A DNA stretch of 64,000 bases from Anas platyrhynchos (taxonomy: Eukaryota > Chordata > Aves > Anseriformes > Anatidae), in contig NC_092604.1 of NCBI RefSeq assembly GCF_047663525.1, positions 11,147,501-11,211,500 of the forward strand, given 5' to 3'. The position numbers and the translations under genes were made by a program. The notes below the pieces were generated by a model. It was given only the letters and a program-made list of their open reading frames with translations. It ran no database searches and was not told the origin of the DNA. Numbering within the stretch: position 1 is the first letter of the stretch; each line of letters opens with the position of its first letter. This document shows, piece after piece, positions 12,801 through 21,916 of this stretch.

Positions 12801-15800
12801 ATTTACTCGGGTCACTTTCCCCACCACATACACACTGGCCACAACCTCACCATGTTCCTGCATTTTTGAGTATGCAGAAAGAATATTTCTACTTCGGTAT
12901 CACAGAATCACAGAATCTCTAGGTTGGAAGAGACCTCAAGATCATCGAGTCCAACCTCTGACCTAACACTAACAGTCCCCACTAAACCATATCCCTAAGT
13001 TCTACATCTAAACGTCTTTTGAAGACTTCCAGGGATGGTGACTCAACCACCTCCCTGGGCAGCCTGTTCCAATGTCTAACAACCCTTTCAGTAAAGAAAT
13101 TCTTCCTAACATCTAACCTAAAACTCCCCTGGCGCAACTTTAGCCCATTCCCCCTCGTCCTGTCACCAGGCACATGGGAGAACAGGCCAACCCCCATCTC
13201 GCTAGAGCCTCCTTTAATATACTTATACAGAGTGATAAGGTCACCCCTGAGCCTCCTTTTCTCTAGGCTGAACAAGCCCAGCTCCTTCAGCCGCTCCTCA
13301 TAGGACTTGCTCTCCAGGCCCCTCACCAGCTTCGTCGCCCTTCTCTGGACCCGCTCAAGCACCTCGATGTCCTTCTTGTAGCGAGGGGCCCAGAACTGAA
13401 CACAGTACTCGAGGTGCGGCCTCACCAGAGCCGAGTACAGGGGGACGATCACCTCCCTAGCCCTGCTGGTCACAGTGTTTCTGATACAAGCCAGGATGCC
13501 GTTGGCCTTCTTGGCCACCTGAGCACACTGCTGGCTCATATTCAGCCGACTGTCCACCATCACTCCCAGGTCCTTCTCTGCCTGGCAGCTCTCCAGCCAT
13601 TCCTCTCCCAGCCTGTAGCTCTTCTTGGGGTTATTGCGCCCCAGGTGCAGGACCCGGCACTTGGCCTTGTTAAACTTCATACAGTTGACCTCAGCCCATC
13701 GGTGCAGCCTATCCAGATCCTCCTGCAGAGCCTTCCTACCCTCAAGCAGATCGACACACGCACCTAGCTTGGTGTCATCTGCAAACTTACTGAGGGTGCA
13801 CTCAATGCCCTCATCCAGATCATTGATGAAGATGTTAAAGAGGACCGGCCCCAGCACCGAGCCCTGGGGGACGCCACTAGTGACTGGCCTCCAACTGGAC
13901 TTGGCTCCATTTACCACAACTCTCTGGGCCCGGCTATCCAGCCAGTTTCTAACCCAACGAAGCGTGCGCCAGTCCAAGCCAAGAGCAGCCAGTTTCTTGA
14001 GGAGAATGCTGTGGGAAACGGTGTCAAAAGCCTTGCTGAAGTCAAGGTAGACCACATCCACAGCCTTTCCCTCGTCCACCCAGCGCGTCACTTTGTCGTA
14101 GAAGGAGATCAGGTTCGTCAAGCAGGATCTGCCTTCCATAAACCCATGCTGACTGGGCCTGATCGCCTGCTTGCCCTTCAAGTGCCGCATGATGACTCCC
14201 AAGAGGATCTGCTCCATGAGCTTCCCTGGTACTGAGGTCAAACTGACCGGCCTGTAGTTCCCCGGGTCTGCCCTCCGGCCCTTCTTGTAGATGGGCGTCA
14301 CATTTGCTAGCCGCCAGTCAGCTGGGACCTCCCCCGATAGCCAGGACTGCTGATAAATGATGGATAGGGGCTTGGCCAGCTCCTCTGCCAGTTCTCTCAG
14401 TACTCTTGGGTGGATCCCATCCGGCCCCATCGACTTGTGCACATCCAAGTGCCGTAGCAGGTCACCAACCAGTTCTTCGTGGATGGTGAGGGCCACATCC
14501 TGCTCCCCGTCCCCTTCCACCAGTTCTGGGTACTGGGTATCCAGAGAGCAACCGGTTTTACCACTAAAGACTGAGGCAAAGAAGGCATTGAGCACCTCCG
14601 CCTTTTCCTCATCTCTTGTAACTAAGTTTCCCCCCGCATCCAGTAAAGGATGGAGATTCTCCTTAGTCCTCCTTTTTGTGTTGATGTATTTATAAAAGCG
14701 TTTTTTGTTATCTTTAACGGCAGTAGCCAGCTTGAGCTCCAGATGAGCTTTGGCCTTCCTAATTTTGTCCCTGCACAGCCTCGCTACATCCTTATAGTCC
14801 TCCCTAGTGGCCTGCCCAATTTTCCAAAGATTATAAACCCTCTTTTTCCTCCTAAGCTCAAGCCACAATTCTCTGTTGAGCCAGGCTGGTCGTCTTCCCC
14901 GGTGGCTCATCTTTGGGCACATGGGGATAGACCGCTCCTGTGCCATTAGGATTTGCCTCTTGAATAGCACCCAGCCTTCCTGAACCCCTCTGCCCTTCAG
15001 AACCGCCTCCCATGGGACTCCACCAACCAGTGTCCTGAGCAGCCTAAAGTCAGCCCTCCGAAAGTCCAATACAGTGGTTTTACTGGTTCCCTTCCTGGCC
15101 CCGCCAAGAATAGAGAACTCCACCATTTCGTGGTCACTCTGCCCAAGACTGTTCCCGACAATCACATCCTCCACCAGTCCTTCTCTGTTTGTGAAGAGAA
15201 GGTCTAGCAGGGCACCACCCCTGGTAGGTTCACTAATCAGCTGCGTCAGGAAGCTATCTTCCACTTTCTCCAGAAACCTCCTAGACTGCTTCCTCTGGGC
15301 TGTGTTGTGCTTCCAGGATATGTCAGGGAAGTTGAAGTCCCCCACGAGTACAAGCGCTGACGATTTCGCAACTTCTGTCAGCTGCCTGTAGAACTCCTCA
15401 TCCGTCTCCTCATCCTGGTTCGGCGGTCTATAGCAGACCCCGACCAGGACACTAGCCTTGTTGTCCCTGCCGATCCTAACCCAAAGGGACTCGACCTTGT
15501 CATTCCTAGCCTCGAGTTCTACAACATCGAAAGACTCTCTAATATAGAGAGCCACACCGCCACCCCTTCCATGCTGCCTGTCCCTTCTGAAGAGCCTATA
15601 GCCAGGCATCGCAGCACTCCAGTCATGAGACTGGTCCCACCACGTTTCCGGTATTGTACAGACACTGCAAGAGATTCAGTGCCAGTTTCAGTTCTGACAA
15701 GTGGAGCACTCATTCAACTCATCTTTTCCTTAAGCAAGTTGATTGGGACTGCTTCTGCTTCATGTTTGTAACTCCATGAGATGTTTGATTCAGCATGAGT

Positions 15801-18800
15801 AAGGCAACGTGGAAGTTTTAATTTCAAACCAGTTCTCTTTTCTCCACATCTCAAATGGAGCTCATTGTCGAGATGAATTCTGAGAGGTTTTCATGCAAGA
15901 GATACGGAGCTGGCTTACAACTACCAAAAATATCCAGATAAAAAGTATATATAAAAAGCACCAAAAGCAGAAGGTGCAGCAAACGATTTAGGTATTTACA
16001 ATTAGAGTAAAACATAAGGCTAAAGACATCCCATGTCTTTGCTGCAGGAATAGCCATGAGGAGTTTACTGTCTGGAAGCATTTGTTTCATTACAGGCTCC
16101 CTCTTACCTGTGGATGGAGAGGAGTTGTTCTGCTCTGACCCTGCTTGCACTTCCTCCGGGATTTCCATTTTCTCATCACCTTGTGTCTGAGATGAAGAAC
16201 CTGCATCTAGTTCCCGCTTCCTGTCGGGGACCCTCTGAAAGTCCTGCAACAGGCAGAGAGTCTCTAGAGAAAGCACAGTCTAAGTGTGGAAGTCCACCTT
16301 ATCCAACAGAATGGGATCAAATATGCAAAAGCTTATCTAAGAGGAGGAGAAGTACCAGGCCAATTAATCCAAAACGAGCCTCCAGGACACAGAGGTCTTA
16401 ATGGTAGAAGGTAAGAATGTTCGCTTTTTTTTCTAGCATTTTCCAAAATACTAAATTTTTTTGGAAATTAAGTTTTACAAAATCCTCATGATCAGATATA
16501 ATTCTGACCTTAAAAAGGAAAAACAGCTCAAAGAGGCAAAGTGACACGTCCATGGCAGCAGCAGGTCATTTGGGAACACAAAACTGCTCTGAAAGGCTGA
16601 AGGGGGAGAAACTCTGGCCTCTGTAAAGCAAAGTACTCAGCCAGGATTTCTTTTACTGTCATTACTTTGTAGTTGGTACCTCTAAAGTCTCCTTCTATTT
16701 TATATCTAAACTGTTGTGCTATGAGGAACTCTCTGTCCTGGGCAAGAACAGACAGAAGACTTTAGCATCAAAAATGTAAATATGGGCCACAGGAACTTTA
16801 GGGATGGGCTTCTTTCTTCGTTTCTTTGTCAGCAGTATGGTGCAAAAATAGTTTTCACTGTAAAGTTCTCTCCTTTTTGCTCTTTACCTGTAACACAGTC
16901 AACCACTGTGAGTGGAAAAGGAGCACAAAGCTTGTAAGCAGTTGGAAGCTACAAGCTCACCTTGCGAAACATCCGGTTCTGCCGCTGGAAGGGAAGGCTG
17001 GGGAAGCCCAGGCGAGTCGGCTTTAATGAGACCCCAACAGGTGGCGGCCCTAGGAGGGAATGTCTTGTAGCCTGAGGAAAAAACTGCTGCAGTGCTGGGG
17101 CTGTCATGTTAAATCCACGCAAGTTTCCTACAAATACAAACACACAGCACATCACCACCCTGAGGCATGCAAAACAGAGAGGAAATCTTCCCCCCTCCCG
17201 TACAAGCAACAGGGAGAGAAGGGAAGGGCTCTTCCACGCGAGACACTGGACTGCTCTGGGTGCCATATGGATGTTCTATGCTCTACCCTTTTTAGTCCCC
17301 ATAGAACAATTTGATGTGATAGCAACTATTACTATATATTGGGCTCTTTAATTACAATTGTCACTGCAGGCTAAGATCATTAGAGCAATTATCTGATCCA
17401 AGCACACCAGTGCTTGTGTTCGCAAGAAAACAAGTCTCGTTTTACAGAAATTCTCTGTAAAAAAAGAAAAATTCATCCCACATTTGTGCAGCTGGCAGCT
17501 CACGCCATACCATGGATGCTATTTAACACTGGCCAGCAACTGCATTTCATTTAAAGCAACACTGGACTTTTCAAACAGAGATTTGACAGTCCTCTCTGCC
17601 ACCTGGTTATCAAGCAAGCTCAACATGTCAAGCTAAACTGAGACTCTTGAGATGCTGCCATTTCCAATTATAATGCTCTGCTTTCTGAACAGTTCTCTTC
17701 AGCATCCACAGACCATTAACAGTCTCAACAGTCCCTTCCAAAGGCGGTTCCCCATTTCAGGGGATAAGGGAATGGAAGTGTACATATGCCTCAGCCACAC
17801 CCTGAGAAGCTGTCTACCATTCTGGGAACCTGGACTTATACTGCAATTTTTTACTTCACACTTGAGTAAGTGCGTATTCCAACTGCTGAGCTGTTAAAAC
17901 AGCCCAGAGAAGACTGGAGACAGGCACCCAAAATCTGAAGTCAAGCTGCATTGCTTAAAGCCTGGAACACAACAGGGAGCACACCCTATGTTTGCCTTCA
18001 AAAGTAATCTAATCTCGTATTACCTATCATAAATAATCTCTTACTGTAAAAATATGTAGCTGCATTAAAAAAAAACAACACACCTATAAGGCAAGAAATT
18101 ATCTCCTGGTCTTGCTTTAGTACCTGTAAAGAACCATGCATACATTTCAAAGTATTTATTTTTCTTCCTAATCCCACTGCTGAAGTGGAATGCAGGCAAT
18201 AAATTATTTATGCTGGTGTTTCCCAGGTACAGAAATACCACAGCACTAGATATTCTTACACGTAACCCAAATGTGAAAGTGACCCAAAAAAATTCAGATC
18301 CCTACGAAGGGCCACAACGAACATCACATCTGTACTGCATGTTACCAGTGGCTAGCTGGTACAGGGTCATGAAAGAGAAGTCACAATGCAACTCAGCATA
18401 TAGAGGTGAAAAGAGGGACAACACTAAAACAAAGTGCCATAGAGTGTTCATTAATAAACCTTCTCCTGCGCTCATATCTCATTTGCCTCAGGTCCTTGGC
18501 ATACTATTTAAATACAACTTCTCAATAAGAGGTTTTGCTTTAGAGAAAAGGCCAGACTACACTAACATTAAATGTATCAGAAAGGAGAATGACTGACCGT
18601 GCTTTAGTCAGTCAATTTTCCCCTGACACAAATATATGCATCAATCTCCAGAATGTGGTTTGTTCTTCATTACTGCTCGTTTCCCTACAACCTGACACAG
18701 AACTGTAGAGAGCCACTGGGGTCACTAGAGAGCCCTCTTGCTAAATGGGCAAGAGAACAAAAGGCAAGTTAACAACATGCAGAATAAATCTATTGTCTTC

Positions 18801-21800
18801 ACATCAGGGCACGATTCACAAACGAGAGAAAAATTCTAAGCTTTAACCTAAACTAGTAATATTAGAACTGTCCCAGGTACAGATGTTCTATGTTGAAAAC
18901 ACATATCAGGTATTTATTCCTAATATCTTTATGGTAGCAATGCTCTTAATTAAGGCAGCACCATAAATTTGTTTTGAAAATATATCAAAAATCCACTTCT
19001 GGAAATACAATGATGTTGCCCAATCCCAGTGATATTACCCACCATGTCAGTCATTTCAGGGAATCAAAATTCCAAACAACAATTGAAACCCAAACCATTT
19101 TTCACCACAATACGCTTTATTTGTTTGTACTCCACTAAGCTTGGACGAAGACAAGCATCTACTTTTGCAAACGAGGTTAGTGTAATGTAACAGACAATGA
19201 AATAAATTGGTTAAGCGTCCCAAATGAGACAAATAATAAAAACATAAGTATTTTCTCTGAATATATTGGTGGGAAAATACTCTTTCCACCAAGTCTAAGA
19301 GGGAAGGTGTTTCCAATGCACATATTTAATATTAACCTGATAGCTTCTAGTGCTATTCCCAGTTGTGAACGCTTAGGCACATGGGATTTTCATCAACTGA
19401 AGAACCTCTGTGATGTGTTCTATGGACAAATTTGAAGAGGAAAAAAAGATGATAAAGAGAAATGCCAAATACAAAGACAGCAATGGTTCAGCAAGAAATA
19501 GCCATACTATGGTTTCAGTCTACAAAGGGTGATTAAATAACTCCAGTAAGAAAGCGTCTCCCATAACGACAGTACCTTGCATCTGTTGCATGAGTAAGGC
19601 CCGCTGAAGCATAGGATTGGCATTGAGTAGCGATGGTTGATTTGTTGCACGTAAGCTCAGCATCTGTTGCTGTTGCGGTGGTGGTGGCGGCAAACCCCTG
19701 GAAAAGAAGGTATTAATCATAAGAATCCAATAAAAAAAAACAAACCATACCCTTCATTTTCAGAGACCTAACAAGTACAAAACGGAGGAGCAAAGAACAG
19801 CTGAAATGCTCATATACATGCATGAAAAGATACCGTACACCAGCACTGTATCCGCTTTCTTCCACTCTCCTGGAATTTCCAAAGCTGACAGATTGTCTAT
19901 CAAGGAATTTGAGGTCAGAGAGAACTCCTTAGCACCAAGCCCACATAAAGCCTGTCAAGCAGCATAAAAAAAGCCCAGGAGCTGACTGCAGTTCTACAGA
20001 ATTATGCAGCAGCTCCTCAGCAGAAACTAGCGATCTAGATCAGCAGCTACATTTAACAACAACAACAAAAGTTCTAAAAACCAGGGAGTTTTCTCAGTAG
20101 CTTAAAGCACATTTTCCAAAATCTACGCCTCCCACACAGAGCCAGACAGGTCACAATTGTAAATGGTGCCCCCTAACTGCAAGAACAGGACGATAAAATA
20201 AAGCACAGCCTTCGTATTTAAAACACGAGGAGGAAGAAGTGAGCTGAAAAGGACTCTCCAATCCTAAGGAGGGTGGAGCAGGCATGAGACAAAAGTCTGA
20301 AGAAACGGGCAGGCATTTCTTCAGGCGATTGCAAGGTCAGGCCCACCTCTAAAAACGACTGCTGACACAGCTAAATCTGTCAGAGGGCTGTAAACAGGTA
20401 CCAACATGGATCAAAATAACCATGCTGACAAAAAACAACCCCTTGACAGATTTTACAGCAGCTAATCTTCACATTTCCTGCTCTAGATTGTTCCAGTCTC
20501 AGAGCGAAGAAATTTCTGCCAGAAAAAACATACTTTTAAAGGTACGAGATGCATCCATGCTAGCTCGCAGCCTCATATTTGCATTTTAAGGGCAGCTTTG
20601 GTTACAGTTTTAGACATACAAAAATGGAAGATTTAGGGAGATGAATATTTCTAGAACAGAAAGATTCCCACGTTTCTCTCATAACCATATGCTTTGTATG
20701 GATAAAGTCTTTTTTTTTTTATATATAATTTATTAAATAAGGAATTAACTTTGCTCTTAAATTCACATCCTCTTGCTGTGAATTTCCAGAGCATAAGGCT
20801 TTAGAGAGCACAGTAACTGCAATTATATACATCATTTCAGAGATTTTTTTTATTAGTTCAATAAATCTCAGCTCATCAGGGACAACTGCTTGAACCAAAA
20901 CAGCTATTTTCTCTCTTGATTTTTTTTCAGAAAACCCTGTTTATTTTATTTTTTTAAATCTGGCATACGTTTTTTGTCTTCTAACAAACAAAACGCAATT
21001 TTCTCCCCACACACGCCCCATAATGCCCAGTCATGTCCTCAGCCGTTGTGCCACTGCAGAAACAAGTTGCCTAAACAGCATCCACTAACCTCGCCCTGAC
21101 CAGGAGACCCAGGGAGAGAAAAAAAACAAAAAACACAACAAACACAACTGAAGTTCAACCACCGTCATAAATTTTTTATAAAAATACAAGACGAAAGTGT
21201 GCATCTTTATTCAGCAAGGCTCGGCGAGGTGCATAGACACATTTCTGGGGGTAAAAACAGCGTTTTTTTAGTGAACTCCCCGCTGGCTGAGGAGCGACCA
21301 CCCCAGCGCTCCCGCTCGCTGTGAGGGCAGCCTCTTCCCTTCGGAGCATCTCGCTTTATTGGCTCAACCCCGGGGCATTTGACATCCCCCTCGGGGATTT
21401 CAGCGCCGGGAGCAGCCCTAGCAGGCTGATAACCATCTCCCAAAACGCTGTCTGAAGGGAGCGGGAGGATCACGGAAAGCACCCGCGGCCCTTGGCTCCT
21501 CACGCCTCAGCCCGACCCGCCCGGCGGCGCGGCCTCCCCACAGCGGGCTGCCGGCCCTCAGCCCTCTCCCCCCCACCCCCGGCTCCTTCCCTCAGGAATC
21601 ACCCCCAACCCCTCCTCAGCACCCACACACCCCCCTCCTCAACACCCCCCGGCCTCCCTCCGAGCCTCCAAGGCGTCCAGCAGCGCCCGCCCCCGCCTCC
21701 CTTTGTCGCTTTCCCCGCCGGGGGTAGGGCGAGGAGGGAGCGGAGGCGAGCGGTCCCCCCCCCGGGGCCAGGCCCTCGATCCCCGGCCTCGCGTAGCGGC

Positions 21801-21916
21801 GCTTACCGGCCTCCCTGCTGCGCCGGGGGATGGTGGTGGTGGTGGTGGTGCTGCTGCTGCTGGAGGAGGTGCTGGAGCTGCAGCAGCTGCTGCTGGAACT
21901 GCTGCTGGTTGAACAT
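204..21916 (-). CDS. CIZ1: CIZ1, CDKN1A-interacting zinc finger protein 1 (15 coding exons, whole gene span)
   Basis: CIZ1 is a nuclear-matrix protein that binds p21/CDKN1A and cyclins, promotes S-phase entry and helps anchor Xist RNA in mammals (family knowledge). Joining 15 splice-flanked segments gives one uninterrupted frame of 745 aa plus stop; human CIZ1 is about 898 aa. Order: Gln/His-rich start (1-36), [10 protein letters not shown] and LLGPPPVGV block (exon 3), basic KRLK motif (about 195), GSLKVTI block, then four fingers. By my count their ligands are C300/C303/H316/H322, C362/C365/H376/H382, C393/C396/H409/H415 and C516/C519/H533/H539. A seven-Glu run lies in exon 12 and an acidic low-complexity tail follows residue 545. 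The match to mammalian CIZ1 in finger order, [10 protein letters not shown] and DFLVPV is clear. All introns are GT-AG and all phases agree. The gene is divergent from DNM1, as in human. Weakest points: the exon 6 acceptor and the unresolved 5' untranslated exon. Confidence 0.93.
810..3420 (-). other. CIZ1 intron 14
   Basis: 2.6 kb between the last two coding exons. I see no further exon, RNA gene or recognisable repeat. The short open frames here lack splice context or similarity. Confidence 0.85.
3421..3542 (-). CDS. CIZ1: CIZ1 coding exon 14 (matrin-type zinc finger)
   Basis: The acceptor GTTTCGCAG precedes [20 protein letters not shown], then [20 protein letters not shown]. It matches the matrin-type finger of human CIZ1 (DFLVPVMGYICRICHKFYH), with ligands C516/C519/H533/H539. 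It is 122 bp, phase 1 to 0, with a GT donor at 3420-3419. Matrin-type fingers are linked to nuclear matrix attachment. Confidence 0.95.
3543..4632 (-). other. CIZ1 intron 13
   Basis: About 1.1 kb of unique sequence with one A-rich patch near 3.8 kb. No feature recognised. Confidence 0.85.
4633..4702 (-). CDS. CIZ1: CIZ1 coding exon 13
   Basis: A short exon, [20 protein letters not shown] then TAYG, after acceptor TGGTTTCCAG and before donor GTAAGC. It matches human EEWKGSETYSPNTAYG. It is 70 bp, phase 0 to 1. It lies in no long open frame, so it was found by homology. Confidence 0.93.
4703..5358 (-). other. CIZ1 intron 12
   Basis: 656 bp between exons 13 and 12. Nothing recognised. Confidence 0.85.
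5359..5535 (-). CDS. CIZ1: CIZ1 coding exon 12 (acidic Glu run)
   Basis: Reads [20 protein letters not shown], then DAVGCFEDD and seven Glu codons (GAG/GAA), then an Asp/Glu-rich stretch. Human CIZ1 has [17 protein letters not shown] at the same place. It is 177 bp, phase 0. Its first GTG follows CTGACAG and the donor is GTATGC. Confidence 0.94.
5536..5859 (-). other. CIZ1 intron 11
   Basis: 324 bp. Nothing beyond the splice sites recognised. Confidence 0.85.
5860..5973 (-). CDS. CIZ1: CIZ1 coding exon 11 (zinc finger 3)
   Basis: The acceptor TTTCCATAG precedes [20 protein letters not shown], then [13 protein letters not shown], nearly identical to human. The ligands are C393/C396/H409/H415. 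It is 114 bp, phase 0, with donor GTAATA. Confidence 0.95.
5974..6559 (-). other. CIZ1 intron 10
   Basis: 586 bp, moderately AT-rich. Nothing recognised. Confidence 0.85.
6560..6644 (-). CDS. CIZ1: CIZ1 coding exon 10 (zinc finger 2)
   Basis: The acceptor GTCACTTCAG precedes [20 protein letters not shown], then HRRTQEHK. Human has RWCNTCQLYYMGDLIQHRRT. The ligands are C362/C365/H376/H382. It is 85 bp with donor GTAACA. Confidence 0.95.
6645..7462 (-). other. CIZ1 intron 9 with an antisense CR1 fragment
   Basis: 818 bp. Roughly half of it is a CR1 3' fragment in the opposite orientation to CIZ1, listed separately. Confidence 0.85.
6905..7278 (+). mobile_element. CR1 LINE 3' fragment, old copy
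   Basis: The plus strand encodes the end of a CR1 reverse-transcriptase [17 protein letters not shown], then [31 protein letters not shown] and [18 protein letters not shown], then a stop. It aligns with the C-terminus of the larger CR1 in this window ([19 protein letters not shown]). After the stop comes the typical CR1 end, with a GGTTGGACTAGATGATCTTA motif, and it stops at ATTCTATC. It is strongly 5'-truncated and diverged, so older than the copy at 12.9-15.7 kb. Confidence 0.92.
7463..7593 (-). CDS. CIZ1: CIZ1 coding exon 9 (second half of zinc finger 1)
   Basis: The acceptor TTCTCTTAG precedes [20 protein letters not shown], close to human [14 protein letters not shown]316 and H322 complete finger 1 with a C-x2-C-x12-H-x5-H spacing. 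It runs on to [17 protein letters not shown]. The length is 131 bp, phase 0 to 2. Confidence 0.95.
7594..7919 (-). other. CIZ1 intron 8, splitting zinc finger 1
   Basis: 326 bp between the Cys half and the His half of the first finger. No other feature recognised. Confidence 0.85.
7920..8102 (-). CDS. CIZ1: CIZ1 coding exon 8 (first half of zinc finger 1)
   Basis: The acceptor TTTTGGCAG precedes [20 protein letters not shown], close to human GSLKVTILQSSDSRA. The exon ends [14 protein letters not shown], carrying the two Cys ligands of finger 1. It is 183 bp and phase 0 at both ends. The two His ligands lie in the next exon. Confidence 0.95.
8103..9169 (-). other. CIZ1 intron 7
   Basis: About 1.07 kb of unique sequence. 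Nothing recognised. Confidence 0.8.
9170..9249 (-). CDS. CIZ1: CIZ1 coding exon 7
   Basis: The acceptor TGTCCCTAG precedes [20 protein letters not shown], ending EPKAPE before GTAAGC. The 80 bp exon is charged. It takes phase 1 in and leaves phase 0, which fits the next exon. Confidence 0.82.
9250..9630 (-). other. CIZ1 intron 6
   Basis: 381 bp. Nothing recognised. Confidence 0.8.
9631..9704 (-). CDS. CIZ1: CIZ1 coding exon 6
   Basis: Reads [24 protein letters not shown] between AAG at 9707-9705 and donor GTGAGT at 9630. The acceptor has a poor pyrimidine tract, so the exact start is the least certain join in the gene. Phase 2 in and 1 out fits both neighbours. Confidence 0.7.
10561..10576. 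repeat. (CA)n microsatellite
   Basis: A short uninterrupted AC dinucleotide run of about eight units followed by C's. Confidence 0.9.
11612..11706 (-). repeat. MIR-like SINE remnant
   Basis: The plus strand reads CTACAGATGGGAAACAG, then AGAGAGGTGAGGAAACTTG and a GTCC-AAACCACG block. This resembles the inverted MIR core (ACAGATGAGGAAACTGAGGC followed by a CTTGCCCAAGGTCAC block). Old CORE-SINE/MIR remnants are known at low density in birds. The call rests on remembered consensus, not a search. Confidence 0.45.
12393..12453 (-). CDS. CIZ1: CIZ1 coding exon 5 (basic KRLK motif)
   Basis: The acceptor TTCCTGCAG precedes [19 protein letters not shown], which lines up with human ELPAKRLRSS. The motif could be a nuclear localisation or cyclin-docking (RXL-like) site; that is inference. 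The exon is 61 bp, phase 1 in and 2 out, with donor GTATTT. Confidence 0.85.
12899..15655 (-). mobile_element. CR1 LINE, 5'-truncated, with intact 875-codon ORF2 portion
   Basis: A chicken-repeat-1 non-LTR retrotransposon on the minus strand. The 3' end has the diagnostic tandem ATTCTGTG octamers (12899-12917, read on the minus strand) and the GGTTGGACTCGATGATCTT motif. The 5' end breaks off within the endonuclease domain near 15655, where ETWWD can still be read upstream of the first ATG. About 2.75 kb remains of the roughly 4.5 kb typical of a full-length CR1. It lies in the transcription sense of CIZ1. CR1 usually leaves no target-site duplication and I saw none. Confidence 0.96.
12982..15609 (-). 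CDS. CR1 ORF2 portion: endonuclease (C-terminal part) and reverse transcriptase
   Basis: 875 codons without a stop, starting [15 protein letters not shown]2 nicks target DNA and reverse-transcribes the element RNA in place. Visible in order: APE-type endonuclease motifs [10 protein letters not shown] (about residues 90-100) and [10 protein letters not shown] (about 157-166); [53 protein letters not shown]; and the catalytic FADDTKLG box (FADD, usual for CR1). The C-terminus has [20 protein letters not shown]. The frame probably runs about 15 codons further upstream to the truncation point. Losing the endonuclease N-terminus should make it non-autonomous, but the unbroken frame indicates a fairly recent insertion. 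Confidence 0.95.
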   Translation of the reverse strand: MPGYRLFRRDRQHGRGGGVALYIRESFDVVELEARNDKVESLWVRIGRDNKASVLVGVCYRPPNQDEETDEEFYRQLTEVAKSSALVLVGDFNFPDISWKHNTAQRKQSRRFLEKVEDSFLTQLISEPTRGGALLDLLFTNREGLVEDVIVGNSLGQSDHEMVEFSILGGARKGTSKTTVLDFRRADFRLLRTLVGGVPWEAVLKGRGVQEGWVLFKRQILMAQERSIPMCPKMSHRGRRPAWLNRELWLELRRKKRVYNLWKIGQATREDYKDVARLCRDKIRKAKAHLELKLATAVKDNKKRFYKYINTKRRTKENLHPLLDAGGNLVTRDEEKAEVLNAFFASVFSGKTGCSLDTQYPELVEGDGEQDVALTIHEELVGDLLRHLDVHKSMGPDGIHPRVLRELAEELAKPLSIIYQQSWLSGEVPADWRLANVTPIYKKGRRADPGNYRPVSLTSVPGKLMEQILLGVIMRHLKGKQAIRPSQHGFMEGRSCLTNLISFYDKVTRWVDEGKAVDVVYLDFSKAFDTVSHSILLKKLAALGLDWRTLRWVRNWLDSRAQRVVVNGAKSSWRPVTSGVPQGSVLGPVLFNIFINDLDEGIECTLSKFADDTKLGACVDLLEGRKALQEDLDRLHRWAEVNCMKFNKAKCRVLHLGRNNPKKSYRLGEEWLESCQAEKDLGVMVDSRLNMSQQCAQVAKKANGILACIRNTVTSRAREVIVPLYSALVRPHLEYCVQFWAPRYKKDIEVLERVQRRATKLVRGLESKSYEERLKELGLFSLEKRRLRGDLITLYKYIKGGSSEMGVGLFSHVPGDRTRGNGLKLRQGSFRLDVRKNFFTERVVRHWNRLPREVVESPSLEVFKRRLDVELRDMV
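16108..16243 (-). CDS. CIZ1: CIZ1 coding exon 4
   Basis: The acceptor CCTGCAACAGG-side AG (16245-16244) precedes [15 protein letters not shown]; the donor GTAAGAG follows SSPSTG. The 136 bp exon is rich in Ser, Glu and Gln and has low similarity to mammals here. It is assigned by phase (0 to 1), good splice sites and position. Confidence 0.85.
16244..16960 (-). other. CIZ1 intron 3
   Basis: 717 bp of unique sequence. Nothing firmly recognised. Confidence 0.85.
16961..17127 (-). CDS. CIZ1: CIZ1 coding exon 3 ([10 protein letters not shown] block)
   Basis: The acceptor TTTGTAG precedes GNLRGFN, then [22 protein letters not shown], close to human [21 protein letters not shown]. It ends QNRMFRK before GTGAGC. 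Phase is 1 in and 0 out over 167 bp. This is the best conserved part of the N-terminal half. Confidence 0.93.
17128..19575 (-). other. CIZ1 intron 2
   Basis: 2.45 kb, AT-rich. I looked for a counterpart of the human segment LDQFAMPPATYDTAGL and did not find it. The phases of exons 2 and 3 join directly. Confidence 0.75.
19576..19697 (-). CDS. CIZ1: CIZ1 coding exon 2
   Basis: The acceptor CTTTTCCAG precedes [12 protein letters not shown], which matches human SRGLPP. It continues to [13 protein letters not shown], matching the human MLQRALLLQQ block. The donor GT is at 19575-19574 and the length is 122 bp. It takes phase 2 in and leaves phase 1, and covers residues about 37-77. Confidence 0.92.
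19698..21806 (-). other. CIZ1 intron 1 (after first coding exon)
   Basis: 2.1 kb. AT-rich in its middle with homopolymer runs (20710-20720, 20937-20960), becoming GC-rich from about 21.3 kb into the promoter island. No exon recognised. Confidence 0.8.

Larger units (their letters stand above)
12454..16107 (-). other. CIZ1 intron 4 hosting a long CR1
   Basis: 3.65 kb, of which about 2.75 kb is one CR1 LINE in the same orientation as CIZ1. The flanks (12454-12897 and 15660-16107) show nothing else. Confidence 0.85.

Noticed and set aside
13414..14050. Plus-strand open frames across the CR1 element
   Set aside because: Antisense shadows of the CR1 ORF2.
15655..15720. Target-site duplication or 5' untranslated region of the long CR1
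   Set aside because: No repeat of the 3' flank is seen at the 5' break, and the element is truncated inside the endonuclease domain.
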